Below the pieces are notes generated by a model, which was not told the DNA's origin, did not search any database, and saw only the letters and a program-made list of their open reading frames with translations. A program made the position numbers and the translations under genes. This document shows positions 41,531 to 51,335 of a DNA stretch of 64,000 nt, piece by piece. Location: contig NZ_QNVT01000034.1 in assembly GCF_003385515.1 (NCBI RefSeq), positions 1 to 64,000 of the forward strand. The letters are read 5' to 3'. How positions within the stretch are numbered: the first letter of the stretch is position 1; the number at the start of each line of letters is the position of its first letter. The stretch comes from Chryseobacterium pennae (GTDB lineage: Bacteria; Bacteroidota; Bacteroidia; Flavobacteriales; Weeksellaceae).

Positions 41531-42556
41531 ATGAAACAACCTTGGATACATAATGCAAAAACAGACTGGTGGTTTATCTTATCCCCACCATTTCTGGTAT
41601 TGTTGATCATTTTTCTTTTTCAGAAGCAAATTCAGGGGTTGGAGAATCATTATTCCTTTTATACATGGCTTTTCCTGATTGTTTTTGTAGATGTAGCACA
41701 TGTGTATTCCACTTTGTTTAAAACCTATTTCGTGAAAGCTGAAGTACAAAGGAGAAAGCTGTTGTATTTGGGCATACCGGTTATAAGCTGGTGCTTGGGA
41801 ATTGCTTTGTTCCAATTTGGAGCTTTAACGTTCTGGTCAGTACTGGCACTCATTGCTGTATTTCATTTTATCCGACAGCAGTATGGTTTTATGAGGATCT
41901 ATGCCCGTTTTGAACCGGATAACTGGAGTAAGAAAATAGATGAGGTTGCGATCTATACCGCTACTGTATTTCCCATGTTATATTGGTTTAAAACCCCACG
42001 TGCCTTTACCTGGTTTGTGAATAATGAATTTGACTGGCTTAAAAATTTACCGGATTATATTGGTGTTATTACGGTTCTGTATATTCTTATTGTAACGGTT
42101 TGGATTATAAAAACTATCGTTGAAATCATTAAAACTAAGACGGTCAATATTCCTAAAACAGCATTGATTACCGGAACTTATTTATCCTGGTATTTTGGAA
42201 TCATATATTTTAATAATGATCTGCTTTTCACTTTTCTGAATGTAGTTTCCCATGGGATTCCATATATTGCCCTGATCTATATCCGTGAAATTAAACAGAA
42301 AGATCATCGTCAGTTGAACTGGATGCAGGTTTTTAAACCATTTTCAGGGATCTTTTTATTTGTAGGCATTATTTTATGCTTAGCCTTACTGGAAGAGTTT
42401 TTATGGGAAACCTTGGTGTGGAATGAACACTTTTCAATGGATCTGGCTGTTTCAGAGAGTCTGCTTCAGTTTTTGGTACCCTTATTAGTCGTTCCGCAGC
42501 TTACTCACTACCTGTTAGATGGTTTTATCTGGAGAAGACCGAAAAAAGTTAGCTAA
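41531..42556 (+). CDS. Multi-pass membrane protein with several histidines
   Basis: The 341-residue protein has about eight or nine membrane segments. Histidines with nearby polar residues recur at segment ends: VDVAHVYSTLF, VFHFIRQQYG, VSHGIPYIALIY and LTHYLLDGFIWR. That pattern recalls membrane di-metal enzymes, but I know no family that fits. I chose ATG 41531 over TTG 41501, which lies next to the palindrome. It is 97 nt after the oxidase gene and is probably the last member of the polyamine cluster. Confidence 0.68.
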   Translation: MKQPWIHNAKTDWWFILSPPFLVLLIIFLFQKQIQGLENHYSFYTWLFLIVFVDVAHVYSTLFKTYFVKAEVQRRKLLYLGIPVISWCLGIALFQFGALTFWSVLALIAVFHFIRQQYGFMRIYARFEPDNWSKKIDEVAIYTATVFPMLYWFKTPRAFTWFVNNEFDWLKNLPDYIGVITVLYILIVTVWIIKTIVEIIKTKTVNIPKTALITGTYLSWYFGIIYFNNDLLFTFLNVVSHGIPYIALIYIREIKQKDHRQLNWMQVFKPFSGIFLFVGIILCLALLEEFLWETLVWNEHFSMDLAVSESLLQFLVPLLVVPQLTHYLLDGFIWRRPKKVS

Positions 42557-42561
42557 CTTTG
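42554..42561 (+). promoter_or_regulatory. Candidate -7 element of the GH43 gene
   Basis: TAACTTTG matches TAnnTTTG and overlaps the stop codon of the membrane protein gene, 24 nt before the GH43 start. No standard TTG is seen upstream. Confidence 0.4.
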
Positions 42562-42584
42562 TCTGGAATTTTTAAAATCTAAAA

Positions 42585-44339
42585 ATGAGACAATACTTTT
42601 TAACTTTAGCAATTTTCCTCGGAATATTTGTGGGAGGACAACAGAAAACATTCTGTAATCCGATCAATATAGATTATGGTTATACTCCTTTTGAAGTCTT
42701 TTCAAAACAAGGAAAACACCGTGCTACAGCAGATCCGGTTATTGTCAATTTTAAAAATAAACTTTTCCTTTTCTCTACGAATCAGGAAGGGTATTGGTAT
42801 AGTGATGATATGCTGGACTGGAAGTTTATCAAAAGAAAATTTCTCAGGGATAATAAATATATTCATGATCTCAACGCTCCGGCGGTATGGGCAATGAAAG
42901 ATACACTGTATGTGTATGGCTCTACCTGGGAACAGGATTTTCCGATCTGGAAAAGTACAGATCCTACGAAAGACGACTGGAAAATTGCTGTGGATACTTT
43001 AAAAGTAGGTGCCTGGGATCCGGCATTCCATTATGATGAAGATAAAAATAAGCTCTACCTGTACTGGGGATCCAGTAACGAATGGCCTTTATTGGGAACA
43101 GAAGTAAAAGTTAAAACCCTTCAGTCTGAAGGCTTCGTAAAGCCTATCATTAAACTGAAACCGGAAGACCATGGCTGGGAAAGATTTGGGGAATATAATG
43201 ATAATGTTTTTCTTCAGCCCTTTGTGGAAGGAGCTTGGATGACCAAACACAATGGGAAATATTATATGCAGTATGGCGCTCCGGCTACTGAGTTCAGCGG
43301 ATATTCAGATGGTGTATATGTAAGTAAAAATCCTTTAGAAGGCTTCGAATACCAGCAGCACAATCCGTTTTCTTATAAACCGGGAGGATTTGCACGAGGA
43401 GCCGGACATGGAGCAACCTTTGAAGATAATTATAAAAACTGGTGGCATGTTTCAACCATTTTTATTTCCACGAAAAATAATTTTGAAAGAAGACTGGGAA
43501 TATGGCCTGCAGGATTCGATAAAGATGATGTCATGTATACCAATACAGCATATGGAGATTACCCGACTTACTTACCACAGTATGCACAGGGGAAAGATTT
43601 TTCAAAAGGTCTTTTTGCCGGATGGATGTTACTTAATTATAATAAACCTGTTCAGGTTTCGTCTACCTTTGGAAGTTATCAGCCCAATTTTGCCGTAGAT
43701 GAAGATATTAAGACGTATTGGAGTTCTAAAACAGGAAATGCAGGAGAATGGTTCCAGACCGATCTTGGGGAAGTATCCACCATCAATGCCATCCAGATTA
43801 ATTATGCAGACCAGGATGCTGAGTTTATGGGGAAGACCTTAGGCAAAATGCATCAGTACAAAATCTATGGTTCAAATGATGGGAAAAAATGGAAGGTCAT
43901 TGTAGATAAAAGCAAAAACACAAAGGATGTTCCTCATGATTATATTGAGCTTGAAAAACCAGTGTCGGCAAGGTTCCTTAAAATGGAAAACCTTAAAATG
44001 CCCACAGGAAAATTTGCACTGAGCGGTTTCAGGGTATTTGGAAAAGGAGCAGGGGAAAAGCCAAAAAAAGTAGAAGGATTTGTTCCTCTCAGAGCTGATG
44101 CTAAAAAATATGGAGAAAGAAGAAGTATATGGATGAAATGGCAGCAAAACCCTGAAGCGGATGGATATGTTATCTACTGGGGAAAATCTCCTGATAAATT
44201 ATACGGAAGCATTATGGTATATGAAAAGAACGAGTATTTCTTTACCGGGGCAGACAGAACGGATGCCTATTATTTCCAGATCGAAGCTTTTAATGCCAAT
44301 GGAATGTCTGAAAGGACAGAGATTGTAAAATCTGAATAA
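42585..44339 (+). CDS. Family 43 glycoside hydrolase-like protein with discoidin domain
   Basis: The 584-residue secreted protein has a signal peptide (to about residue 18), a five-bladed-propeller GH43-type domain at about 20-350 (ADPVIVNFKNKLFLFST with the catalytic-base aspartate, GAWDPAFHYDEDKNKLYLY, GGFARGAGHGATFEDNY), an F5/8 type C domain near 360-490 (FAVDEDIKTYWSSKTGNAGE) and a C-terminal fibronectin-III-like segment. The target glycan (arabinan or xylan type in the family) is unknown. Confidence 0.85.
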   Translation: MRQYFLTLAIFLGIFVGGQQKTFCNPINIDYGYTPFEVFSKQGKHRATADPVIVNFKNKLFLFSTNQEGYWYSDDMLDWKFIKRKFLRDNKYIHDLNAPAVWAMKDTLYVYGSTWEQDFPIWKSTDPTKDDWKIAVDTLKVGAWDPAFHYDEDKNKLYLYWGSSNEWPLLGTEVKVKTLQSEGFVKPIIKLKPEDHGWERFGEYNDNVFLQPFVEGAWMTKHNGKYYMQYGAPATEFSGYSDGVYVSKNPLEGFEYQQHNPFSYKPGGFARGAGHGATFEDNYKNWWHVSTIFISTKNNFERRLGIWPAGFDKDDVMYTNTAYGDYPTYLPQYAQGKDFSKGLFAGWMLLNYNKPVQVSSTFGSYQPNFAVDEDIKTYWSSKTGNAGEWFQTDLGEVSTINAIQINYADQDAEFMGKTLGKMHQYKIYGSNDGKKWKVIVDKSKNTKDVPHDYIELEKPVSARFLKMENLKMPTGKFALSGFRVFGKGAGEKPKKVEGFVPLRADAKKYGERRSIWMKWQQNPEADGYVIYWGKSPDKLYGSIMVYEKNEYFFTGADRTDAYYFQIEAFNANGMSERTEIVKSE

Positions 44340-44368
44340 TTTTAAAACAATAAACCAAACTACATACC

Positions 44369-45592
44369 ATGAAAAAACTTGAAATCATTTCATTTTCACT
44401 TTTTCTGCTTGCTTCCTTAGGTTGCGGGAAAAATGAAAATCAGGACTACCAGTCGAATCTGGATAAAGCTGTTCGGAATATTCACAACAGTCTTCAGAAA
44501 GAGTTGAAGACTTCTATTCCCTCACTGAGTGTTTACGTAGTTTCCCCAAAAGGAACTCTTTTCAGTACCATAACAGGAGCAAACGGTACTGTGATTAACG
44601 AAAATACCTATTTCCGTTTTGCAAGCAATACAAAGAATTTTACTTCTACAGCTATTTTAAAAATGATGCAGGACGGATGGCTGCACCTGGATGATGAAAT
44701 TACAGAGATGATCCCCGGAACGAATATTCCTTATACTCCAGACGGAGCAGATTGGAATTTCCCCAACAAAAGCCAGATAACGATCCGGCAGCTTTTGCAA
44801 CATAATGCGGGAGTATATGATATTACGAATGATGCTTCAAAGTATAATATAAACGGACAGACTTATACCGAGTATATGCTTGATAATTTTCCGGATCACC
44901 AGTTTTCTACTCCGGAATACGTGAAAATTTTAACAAAAAACAGCCTTACCTATGGTGCACCCAATACAGTGTATCACTATTCAAATACAGGATACTCTAT
45001 TCTGAGTGAAATTATATCCAGGATTTATTCACAAAAAGCAGGAATGAACAAAACATACAGTAATTATATGTATGATTATATTGTTGGTCCAGGTACAAAG
45101 GTTCCGCTAAAAATCAAATTTCCGGAGCTTGCTTCAGATAAGCAGCTTCCTGCACCTTATGTGAAAGGACTCATTAAATATGATAGTCATGACGAGTTTA
45201 CCAATCTTAAAAATACAAGTGCTCATATAGGAGAAGGAAACGGGATTGGAACTATGAAAATGCTTTCTGAATATATCAGAAGTATAATGAAAGCAGAGAA
45301 TGTACTTAATGCTTCAAGTGTTAAGCTAATGAGAACCAATAAAGGCCCTGCAACTACTCCTGAACAACATAATTATTCTTTGGGGTGTTTCTACATTCCG
45401 GGAGTAGGATATGGACATAATGGTGCCACTGAAGGATATCTTTCCATGATGCTTTATGATCCGGAAACCGATTTTTCAGTAGTTGTACTGATGCCATTCT
45501 GGGATCTTAGAAATAATATGAAAGATTTTCCTAAATGTATAAATACTCTGAATACCGCTGCTGCAGAAGCAAAAAAGGTCGTTGGATATTAA
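44369..45592 (+). CDS. Serine hydrolase of the beta-lactamase class C family, lipoprotein
   Basis: The 407-residue protein has a lipobox SLGC (Cys19), then a class C beta-lactamase / D-alanyl-carboxypeptidase-like domain: nucleophile Ser86 in SNTK (SxxK), YSN at 204-206, and HNG at 350-352 in place of KTG. Such proteins are peptidases or esterases more often than resistance enzymes. It lies 29 nt after the GH43 gene, probably in one transcript. Confidence 0.88.
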   Translation: MKKLEIISFSLFLLASLGCGKNENQDYQSNLDKAVRNIHNSLQKELKTSIPSLSVYVVSPKGTLFSTITGANGTVINENTYFRFASNTKNFTSTAILKMMQDGWLHLDDEITEMIPGTNIPYTPDGADWNFPNKSQITIRQLLQHNAGVYDITNDASKYNINGQTYTEYMLDNFPDHQFSTPEYVKILTKNSLTYGAPNTVYHYSNTGYSILSEIISRIYSQKAGMNKTYSNYMYDYIVGPGTKVPLKIKFPELASDKQLPAPYVKGLIKYDSHDEFTNLKNTSAHIGEGNGIGTMKMLSEYIRSIMKAENVLNASSVKLMRTNKGPATTPEQHNYSLGCFYIPGVGYGHNGATEGYLSMMLYDPETDFSVVVLMPFWDLRNNMKDFPKCINTLNTAAAEAKKVVGY

Positions 45593-45595
45593 AAA

Positions 45596-45632
45596 AATAA
45601 ACGCTTTGAGAATTTTCAGAGCGTTTATTTTT
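45596..45632. terminator. Bidirectional terminator
   Basis: A 14-bp stem (45596-45609 with 45616-45629, one G-U pair) with A and T runs on either side serves the convergent serine hydrolase and esterase genes. The esterase stop codon overlaps its edge. Confidence 0.85.
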
Positions 45633-46479
45633 TATCAATATGTTTTAGAAATGTTTCAATTTTATTAATAAGAAAAACATTATTAGGCTGCTTATCCCAA
45701 TCCAGATGTCCGCCATTGAAATCATAAGATTCATGGATGACATTATTTTTACTCAAAACCGAATCCAGTATTTTATTTTGGCTTAAAGGAATAACACGGT
45801 CTGTTTTTCCATAGTAGGAAAGGGTAGGGGAAGAGGTGGTGGTAATCCAATGCACTGGGCTTGCAAAATTAATTGCTGAGGTTCCGGTTGGTAAAGTTTT
45901 AGGGTCAACTAAATGTTTTTCCACAAAAGAATATTCTTCATAGTTTTTAAAACCGGCATCAGAAAGATCGGCAGGACCTACAATATTGATCACCGCTTTT
46001 ACCTCTTTATCAATATCAGAATGATAAGCATAAAGCATTGATAAATGCCCACCAGCGCTGTTTCCCAGAAGAATCAACTCAGGACTGTATCTTAATCTGT
46101 CTTTGAGAAACGCAGTAACGCTTTTAATATCATCTGTTTGATTGGGAATTCCGTATTGCATTGCAGAGGCGAGTCTATAATTCATATTCACAAAAATATG
46201 GTCGGGAAATCTCTGCATCAGGGAAAATGTGAATAAGGTAAGCTGAGATTTATCTCCACCACGCCAGCCTCCACCATGAATTATGATAAAGACTTTACGT
46301 TCTCCGGTGAGCTTTTTATCAGGAATATAAAGGTCCATAACCTGCTCAGGGCCTTTTCCATAACGAATATCTTTCTCTTTACTAAAACTTATATTGTTTC
46401 CAATACTGATTTTGTTTTCTTTACATGCAGTCAGTAAAAAGAAAATCAAGCAGATAATGAATCGTAAACTCTTTTTCAT
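45625..46479 (-). CDS. Alpha/beta hydrolase, lipoprotein
   Basis: The 284-residue protein has a lipobox LTAC (Cys19) and an esterase/lipase fold: oxyanion motif IIIHGGGWRGGD, nucleophile elbow LLGNSAGGHLS, and a C-terminal catalytic histidine in NGGHLDW, with an acidic residue in YYGKTDRVIP. It fits the hormone-sensitive lipase-like branch of carboxylesterases. Substrate unknown. It is downstream of a terminator that follows the outer-membrane receptor gene, and no clear promoter of its own was found. Confidence 0.85.
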   Translation of the reverse strand: MKKSLRFIICLIFFLLTACKENKISIGNNISFSKEKDIRYGKGPEQVMDLYIPDKKLTGERKVFIIIHGGGWRGGDKSQLTLFTFSLMQRFPDHIFVNMNYRLASAMQYGIPNQTDDIKSVTAFLKDRLRYSPELILLGNSAGGHLSMLYAYHSDIDKEVKAVINIVGPADLSDAGFKNYEEYSFVEKHLVDPKTLPTGTSAINFASPVHWITTTSSPTLSYYGKTDRVIPLSQNKILDSVLSKNNVIHESYDFNGGHLDWDKQPNNVFLINKIETFLKHIDKK

Positions 46480-46490
46480 ATAGCTAAAGA

Positions 46491-46520
46491 TAAAAAACCT
46501 GCTGAAGAATCAACAGGTTT
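46491..46520 (-). terminator. Terminator of the receptor genes
   Basis: On the minus strand a 10-bp stem (one G-U pair) with a 6-nt loop is followed by TTTTTTATC. It ends only 12 nt before the esterase start, so esterase expression may need readthrough. Confidence 0.75.
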
Positions 46521-46563
46521 AGATACAAAATAATTTGATTGAATATATATGAAGAAAGATAGT

Positions 46564-48825
46564 TTATCTTGTTCTGCTCTTGATAGAATCTGAAGCCCCT
46601 TCAATATCTCTTACCTTTTTCAGTTTTTTATTTCCGAAATTGTAAGTAAGGCTTACTGTTAAGGTTCTTTTATATTGATTCTGATGAATATAGTTATAGT
46701 TTCCATTGCTTTGATAATCGTCAATTACCACAATATTGGTTCTTAAGACATCATTTACATTCACGGCAAAGGTCCAGTCGTTCCAGTTTTTCTTTATGCT
46801 AAGATCTAAACTTGATAATCCGCGTAGCATACCCAGTTCTATCTGCTGTTTGTCTATATAGAAGAAATTCACTCCAAGGAACCATGTTTTCGCTTTATCA
46901 AGACGGATAGTATTGTTGGTCTGAATCAATAGACTGGTAGAATTTATATCATTGACATAGGTGACGTACTGCCCAGACTCATTTTTGAATCGGTCTCCTG
47001 TAGTGGGATCCATATCCAGACTTCCGTTGTTTCTGTTATGTTGAACACCTATGCTGAAGTTGGTCGTCCAATACTGTTTAAAGAATGATTTTTGGACTCC
47101 TATCATGGCAGACATTTCCTGCTTATCTCCAAAATTGGTTCTGATATATCTTAAGGCAAGATTTTTACCGGTATCCCCATTAGGCTTTTCTGGATACCCC
47201 TGTAGAGGAACCTGGGTGATAGCATCTTTAATATAAGAATGATTTAAAACTACAAAGTAGGAGTTCTTATACATATACATCAGCTCCTGATTATATGTAG
47301 AGGAAGCCTTTACAAATGGGTTGTTTTGAGTATAGTTATCATCTGTTAGTTTATTCACAACCGGATTGAGTTCCCAAAAACTAGGTCTTCTCATTCTGCT
47401 TGAAAATGAATAAGAGAGATTGTTCTTATCATTAATGGCATAGTTAAAGCTCAGATAAGGAAGAAAATTGCTGTAGTTTCTTTCTATCCTTTTAAGAGCT
47501 TCTGCATCTGGAGGTGGATTATCCGAAGTTCCTAAACTGTTGGTAATCTCATATCGGGCCCCTATTTTTCCGGAAATTTTATCAGAAAACTTCTTTTCAG
47601 CTGTCACGTAGAAACCATAGATGTTTTCATCGTAGATAAAATGGTTAGGTGCTGACTTTGTTGGCTTTGCAGGGTCAATGAAATAAGTATCGTTTTTAGT
47701 ATCATTGTCTGTTTTGGTTTTATTATAATTTCCACCTACAGAAATGGTCAGATCATTTTTAAACTTCTGAATATAATCAGCCATTCCTGAGAAATTGTTG
47801 ATAATCTGTGGCAGGTTCTGTAGTAATTGTGTGCTTTCACCCAATACCTCTCTGTTGATATTGGAATTGTAGGTCATATTATTTATAGACTGGAATCTTT
47901 TATAATTCAGGTATGCTGCGTTTATATTCAGCTTACTTCCTAAAGAATCCGTTTTTAATTCATAATTTAAATTGAGCGAGTTATTATAACTTCTTGCATC
48001 TTCTTTGTTTTTGGACCAGGTATACCTGGGTTCGTCTTTTTGATTAATAATAGTATTGAACAGGGCTACTGTTGAATTATAACTTTTATTGGCCCAGGTG
48101 TTCCAGGATAATGCTAAGTTGCTTTTATCATTCAATTGATAATCTACGTTCAGGTAGCCGCCAATGTTTTTATTTGGATCGTCAATATTACCGGTGGATT
48201 CATTGGATGCCCCCTCACTGCTGTTTTTCAAAGTGTAGGTCTGAGCCTCAATATTCTCACCGCCACTGAGGCTGGCACTTATTCCCAGTTTGTCTTTTCT
48301 GTAATTAGCTGAGAAACTTGCCTGGCTGCCATTGTATTTTCCTTGGGTATTGGAGAATCTCATGTTTCCGTTAAGACCGTCACTCATTTTCTTCTTTAAA
48401 ACGATATTGATGATCCCGTCAGAAGATTCTACCTGATATTCACTGCCGGGTACAGTGATCACCTCAATTTTCTGGATATTTTCAGCAGGGGTATTTTTCA
48501 GGAATTGAGCCAAAGACTCTGCATCCATTGTGGATTTTCTTCCGTTGATATAGATTAGTACATTGTTTTTCCCTGCAATCTTTAATGTTTTATCATCGGT
48601 TGAAGACAGTAACGGAGTCTGTTTTAAAATGTCGAAGGTTGTATTTCCTTTGGCTATAGGAGAAGAAGCAACATCATATACCAGACGGTCACTTTGTTTT
48701 TTGAAAACCTGTTTGGTGATGGTGACACCTTCTATATTTTTAGTTTTTGTCGAGTCAGATTTCTTTTCCTGAGCAAAAGCACAAGTTCCGAATATGACTG
48801 CTATTGACAAAAGTATACGTTTCAT
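46564..48825 (-). CDS. TonB-dependent receptor-like outer-membrane protein, intact copy
   Basis: The 753-residue protein has a signal peptide (LLSIAVIFGTCAFAQ), a plug-like domain near 30-155 (GNTTFDILKQTPLLSSTDDK, VLIYINGRKSTMDAE, IEVITVPGSEYQVESSDG, GIINIVLKK) and a large barrel (SYSFSSRMRRPSFWELNP). It is a paralogue of the gene 45 nt upstream over its whole length. Substrate unknown. Since the gap is short it probably shares the upstream promoter at 51197-51228. Confidence 0.87.
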   Translation of the reverse strand: MKRILLSIAVIFGTCAFAQEKKSDSTKTKNIEGVTITKQVFKKQSDRLVYDVASSPIAKGNTTFDILKQTPLLSSTDDKTLKIAGKNNVLIYINGRKSTMDAESLAQFLKNTPAENIQKIEVITVPGSEYQVESSDGIINIVLKKKMSDGLNGNMRFSNTQGKYNGSQASFSANYRKDKLGISASLSGGENIEAQTYTLKNSSEGASNESTGNIDDPNKNIGGYLNVDYQLNDKSNLALSWNTWANKSYNSTVALFNTIINQKDEPRYTWSKNKEDARSYNNSLNLNYELKTDSLGSKLNINAAYLNYKRFQSINNMTYNSNINREVLGESTQLLQNLPQIINNFSGMADYIQKFKNDLTISVGGNYNKTKTDNDTKNDTYFIDPAKPTKSAPNHFIYDENIYGFYVTAEKKFSDKISGKIGARYEITNSLGTSDNPPPDAEALKRIERNYSNFLPYLSFNYAINDKNNLSYSFSSRMRRPSFWELNPVVNKLTDDNYTQNNPFVKASSTYNQELMYMYKNSYFVVLNHSYIKDAITQVPLQGYPEKPNGDTGKNLALRYIRTNFGDKQEMSAMIGVQKSFFKQYWTTNFSIGVQHNRNNGSLDMDPTTGDRFKNESGQYVTYVNDINSTSLLIQTNNTIRLDKAKTWFLGVNFFYIDKQQIELGMLRGLSSLDLSIKKNWNDWTFAVNVNDVLRTNIVVIDDYQSNGNYNYIHQNQYKRTLTVSLTYNFGNKKLKKVRDIEGASDSIKSRTR

Positions 48826-48870
48826 GTTTGTTATTTTTAAGAGTGGTTAAATGAGGTAAGTTTTTATAGA

Positions 48871-51147
48871 TTAGGTTCTTGATTTTACAGCATCATTCGC
48901 TGATTTCATTTCCCTTGCTTTTTTCAGTTTCTGATTTCCGAAGTTGTAGGTTACTCCAATGCTAAATACTCGCGGATAGTTGAAGTTGGTTATATTATTG
49001 TATTTTCCATTAGGCTGTATACCATTCACGCTGTAAAAGCTCTGGTTAAATAAGTCATTAACTTCTGCAACAACGGTCCAGTCACCTATAATTTTTTTAA
49101 CATTGATATCTAAGCTTTGTCTTACTCCTATTGTACCGCCTTCCATAGCTACTTTACTTCCGAAATAGTAATTAACTCCTAAAAACCAGTCTTTTTTAGA
49201 TGAAAGACGAATAATATTGTTGAGGGTTGCAGACATATTGTAGTTTTTAACATCCACAATATAAGGCTCCAGTTCTTCAGATTCATATAGACCTAGCTGA
49301 GAAGTTGGATCCTGCCAAACCCCGCCTGTGTAAACAATATATCCCAGATTCACAGAATAGTTAGTGGTCCAGATATCTTTAAACCAGGACTTGTTCATCC
49401 CAAGTGTTAAGCTGATTTCTCTGTTCTTCCCATAGTTGGTTCTTATATATCTCAGGAATTTTATTTTTTGCATAAGCATATCACCATTTGGACCATATAT
49501 GATATTACCGTTTTTATCCGTTTGTGGAGTTGTTAAAATTCCCTGTAAAGGAAGCAGGTCAGAAGCTGCTGCATCATCAACCATTGTATAATTGAGATTG
49601 GCATAGAATGCATTTTTGTACATATAGTTCAGCTCCTGATTATAAAATTTAGCAGCCATTACAAAAGGGTTATTCTGAGTATAATTCGTTGGAGTAAAAT
49701 ATGTTCTGGAAGGATTCAGTTCCCAGAATCTTGGTCTTCTGATTCTGCTGGAGAACGTGTAGCTTAGGTTATGATCTGAATTGATGGCATAGTTTAGATT
49801 CAGATAAGGAAGCAGGTTATTATAATTTCTTTCAAATCCTGTTTTTCCAAGAATATCCCCTGTACTTCTGGTCATTTCATAACGGGCTCCTATTTTTCCG
49901 GATAATTTTTCAGTCAGCTTTCTTTCATAATTAAGGTAAATACCCAGAATGTTTTCTTTATAAATGAAATGATTGGTTTGCTTAGAATCCATTACAAATT
50001 CACCATCAATTAATTTGTCCTGTCTGGTATCATTATCGGTATTTGTATAATTATAACTCACCCCCATTAACCAGGTTGCTCCTTTGGATGTCTTTTTAAG
50101 ATAGTCTATATTAGCTGCATAATTGTTGATGATTTGAGGTACAGATTGTTGCAAAGCAGAGTATCTCTTTTTATAGTCTTCACTGGAAGGGTCTATACCG
50201 AAAGGAATGCTTTCATTGAAGCTTGCTTTGTCTCTGTTAAACTACAGATAAGAAACATTAGAAGTCAGTTTACTTCCCAGTGAGTCAGTTTTTATTTCAT
50301 AATTTAAATTGAAAGAGTGATTTCTGGTTTGGGCATCTTCATGATTAACAGTTCTGTCCATTAATATCCCATTTTGCCAGTTCGTCATATCAAGAATAGA
50401 GTTGAAACTCTTATTATATCTCATATTATAAGATAATCCCAAACTTTGATTTTTACTGATTTCATAATCAACATTAAATCCACCGCCAAAGTTTTTGTTA
50501 GGATCATCATTAGATCCATAAGATTCATTTCTGAAAGTTGGGTCTCCGTTGGAAAGCGTATATCTTTGTCTTTCAGTCCAGCTTCCCATTCTGAAATTAG
50601 AATTTCCTGACCATTTTCCCTGTCTGAAATTAAAAGAAGCTCCTGCTGACGGATTGTTGTAATAGGCCTGCTCATTCTGCATTTTCAAAGTTCCATTATA
50701 GCCATTATTTTTGTTCTTCTTCATCACAATATTGATGACCCCTTCCTTAGATTCCACCTGAAATTCACTTCCCGGAACTGTAATCACTTCAATTTTCTGG
50801 ATATCTTCTGATGGAGTAGACTTCAGCATTTCAATCAATGCCTCAGAATCCATATTGGTCTTTTTATTATTGATGTAAATAACAGCATCAGACTTTCCAA
50901 GAATCTTTAGCGTTTTACCATCAATGCTTGAAATCATAGGAGTCTGCTTTAAAAGGTTAAACGTATTAGTACCTTTAGCAATAGGGGAAGCTGCTACATC
51001 GTAAACAAGACGGTCTCCCTGTTTTTTGAAAACCTGTTTCTTGATATTGACTGACTCAATAGCATTTACTTTCAAACTATCTTTTTTCTGTTGAGCGGAA
51101 ACCAGTCCGCTGAAGAATAGAGCTGCAATAAGAATTTGAGTTTTCAT
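48871..51147 (-). pseudogene. TonB-dependent receptor-like gene with one in-frame amber codon
   Basis: The reading frame is continuous over 758 codons, against 753 for its neighbour, except for a single TAG at 50242-50244. The N-terminal part (301 residues: signal peptide, plug with IEVITVPGSEFQVESKEG and first strands) ends at TSNVSYL. The same frame goes on with FNRDKASFNES and the rest of the barrel (SYTFSSRIRRPRFWELNP). The paralogue has AAYLNYKRF at this point, so a Tyr codon (TAT/TAC) to TAG change is the simplest cause. It could be a true recent pseudogene, a sequencing error or a readthrough site; no frameshift or deletion accompanies it. Confidence 0.85.
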
Positions 51148-51196
51148 GATTATTATTTTTTAATTAATAGCTTGTATGGTTTGTTATTTAACATTA

Positions 51197-51228
51197 CAAA
51201 GATATGTAATAAATTTAGTATTATGCAA
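51197..51228 (-). promoter_or_regulatory. Promoter of the receptor pair
   Basis: On the minus strand TTG (51226-51228), 21-nt spacer and TATCTTTG (51197-51204) match the consensus. The palindromes GTATT-ATGC-AATAC (51219-51232) and ATTAC-N8-GTAAT (51193-51210) cover the -33 and -7 elements, as a repressor site would. Confidence 0.6.
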
Positions 51229-51335
51229 TACAAAGTACTTAAAAATAATTTTAAATACTATTAATTGATTGATTTTCAATGACTAAAAATTTGTATTTAA
51301 AAATTGATTGCTTGACCTTTCTGTATAATAAGACA

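Noticed and set aside
44369..45592. Serine hydrolase as an antibiotic-resistance beta-lactamase
   Set aside because: SxxK and YSN are present but the third box is HNG rather than KTG and the gene sits with a glycan hydrolase; resistance cannot be claimed.
50242..50244. TAG reassigned to an amino acid
   Set aside because: TAG serves as a normal stop in this window, for example in rplC (6905-6907) and the DDAH-like gene (34630-34632).
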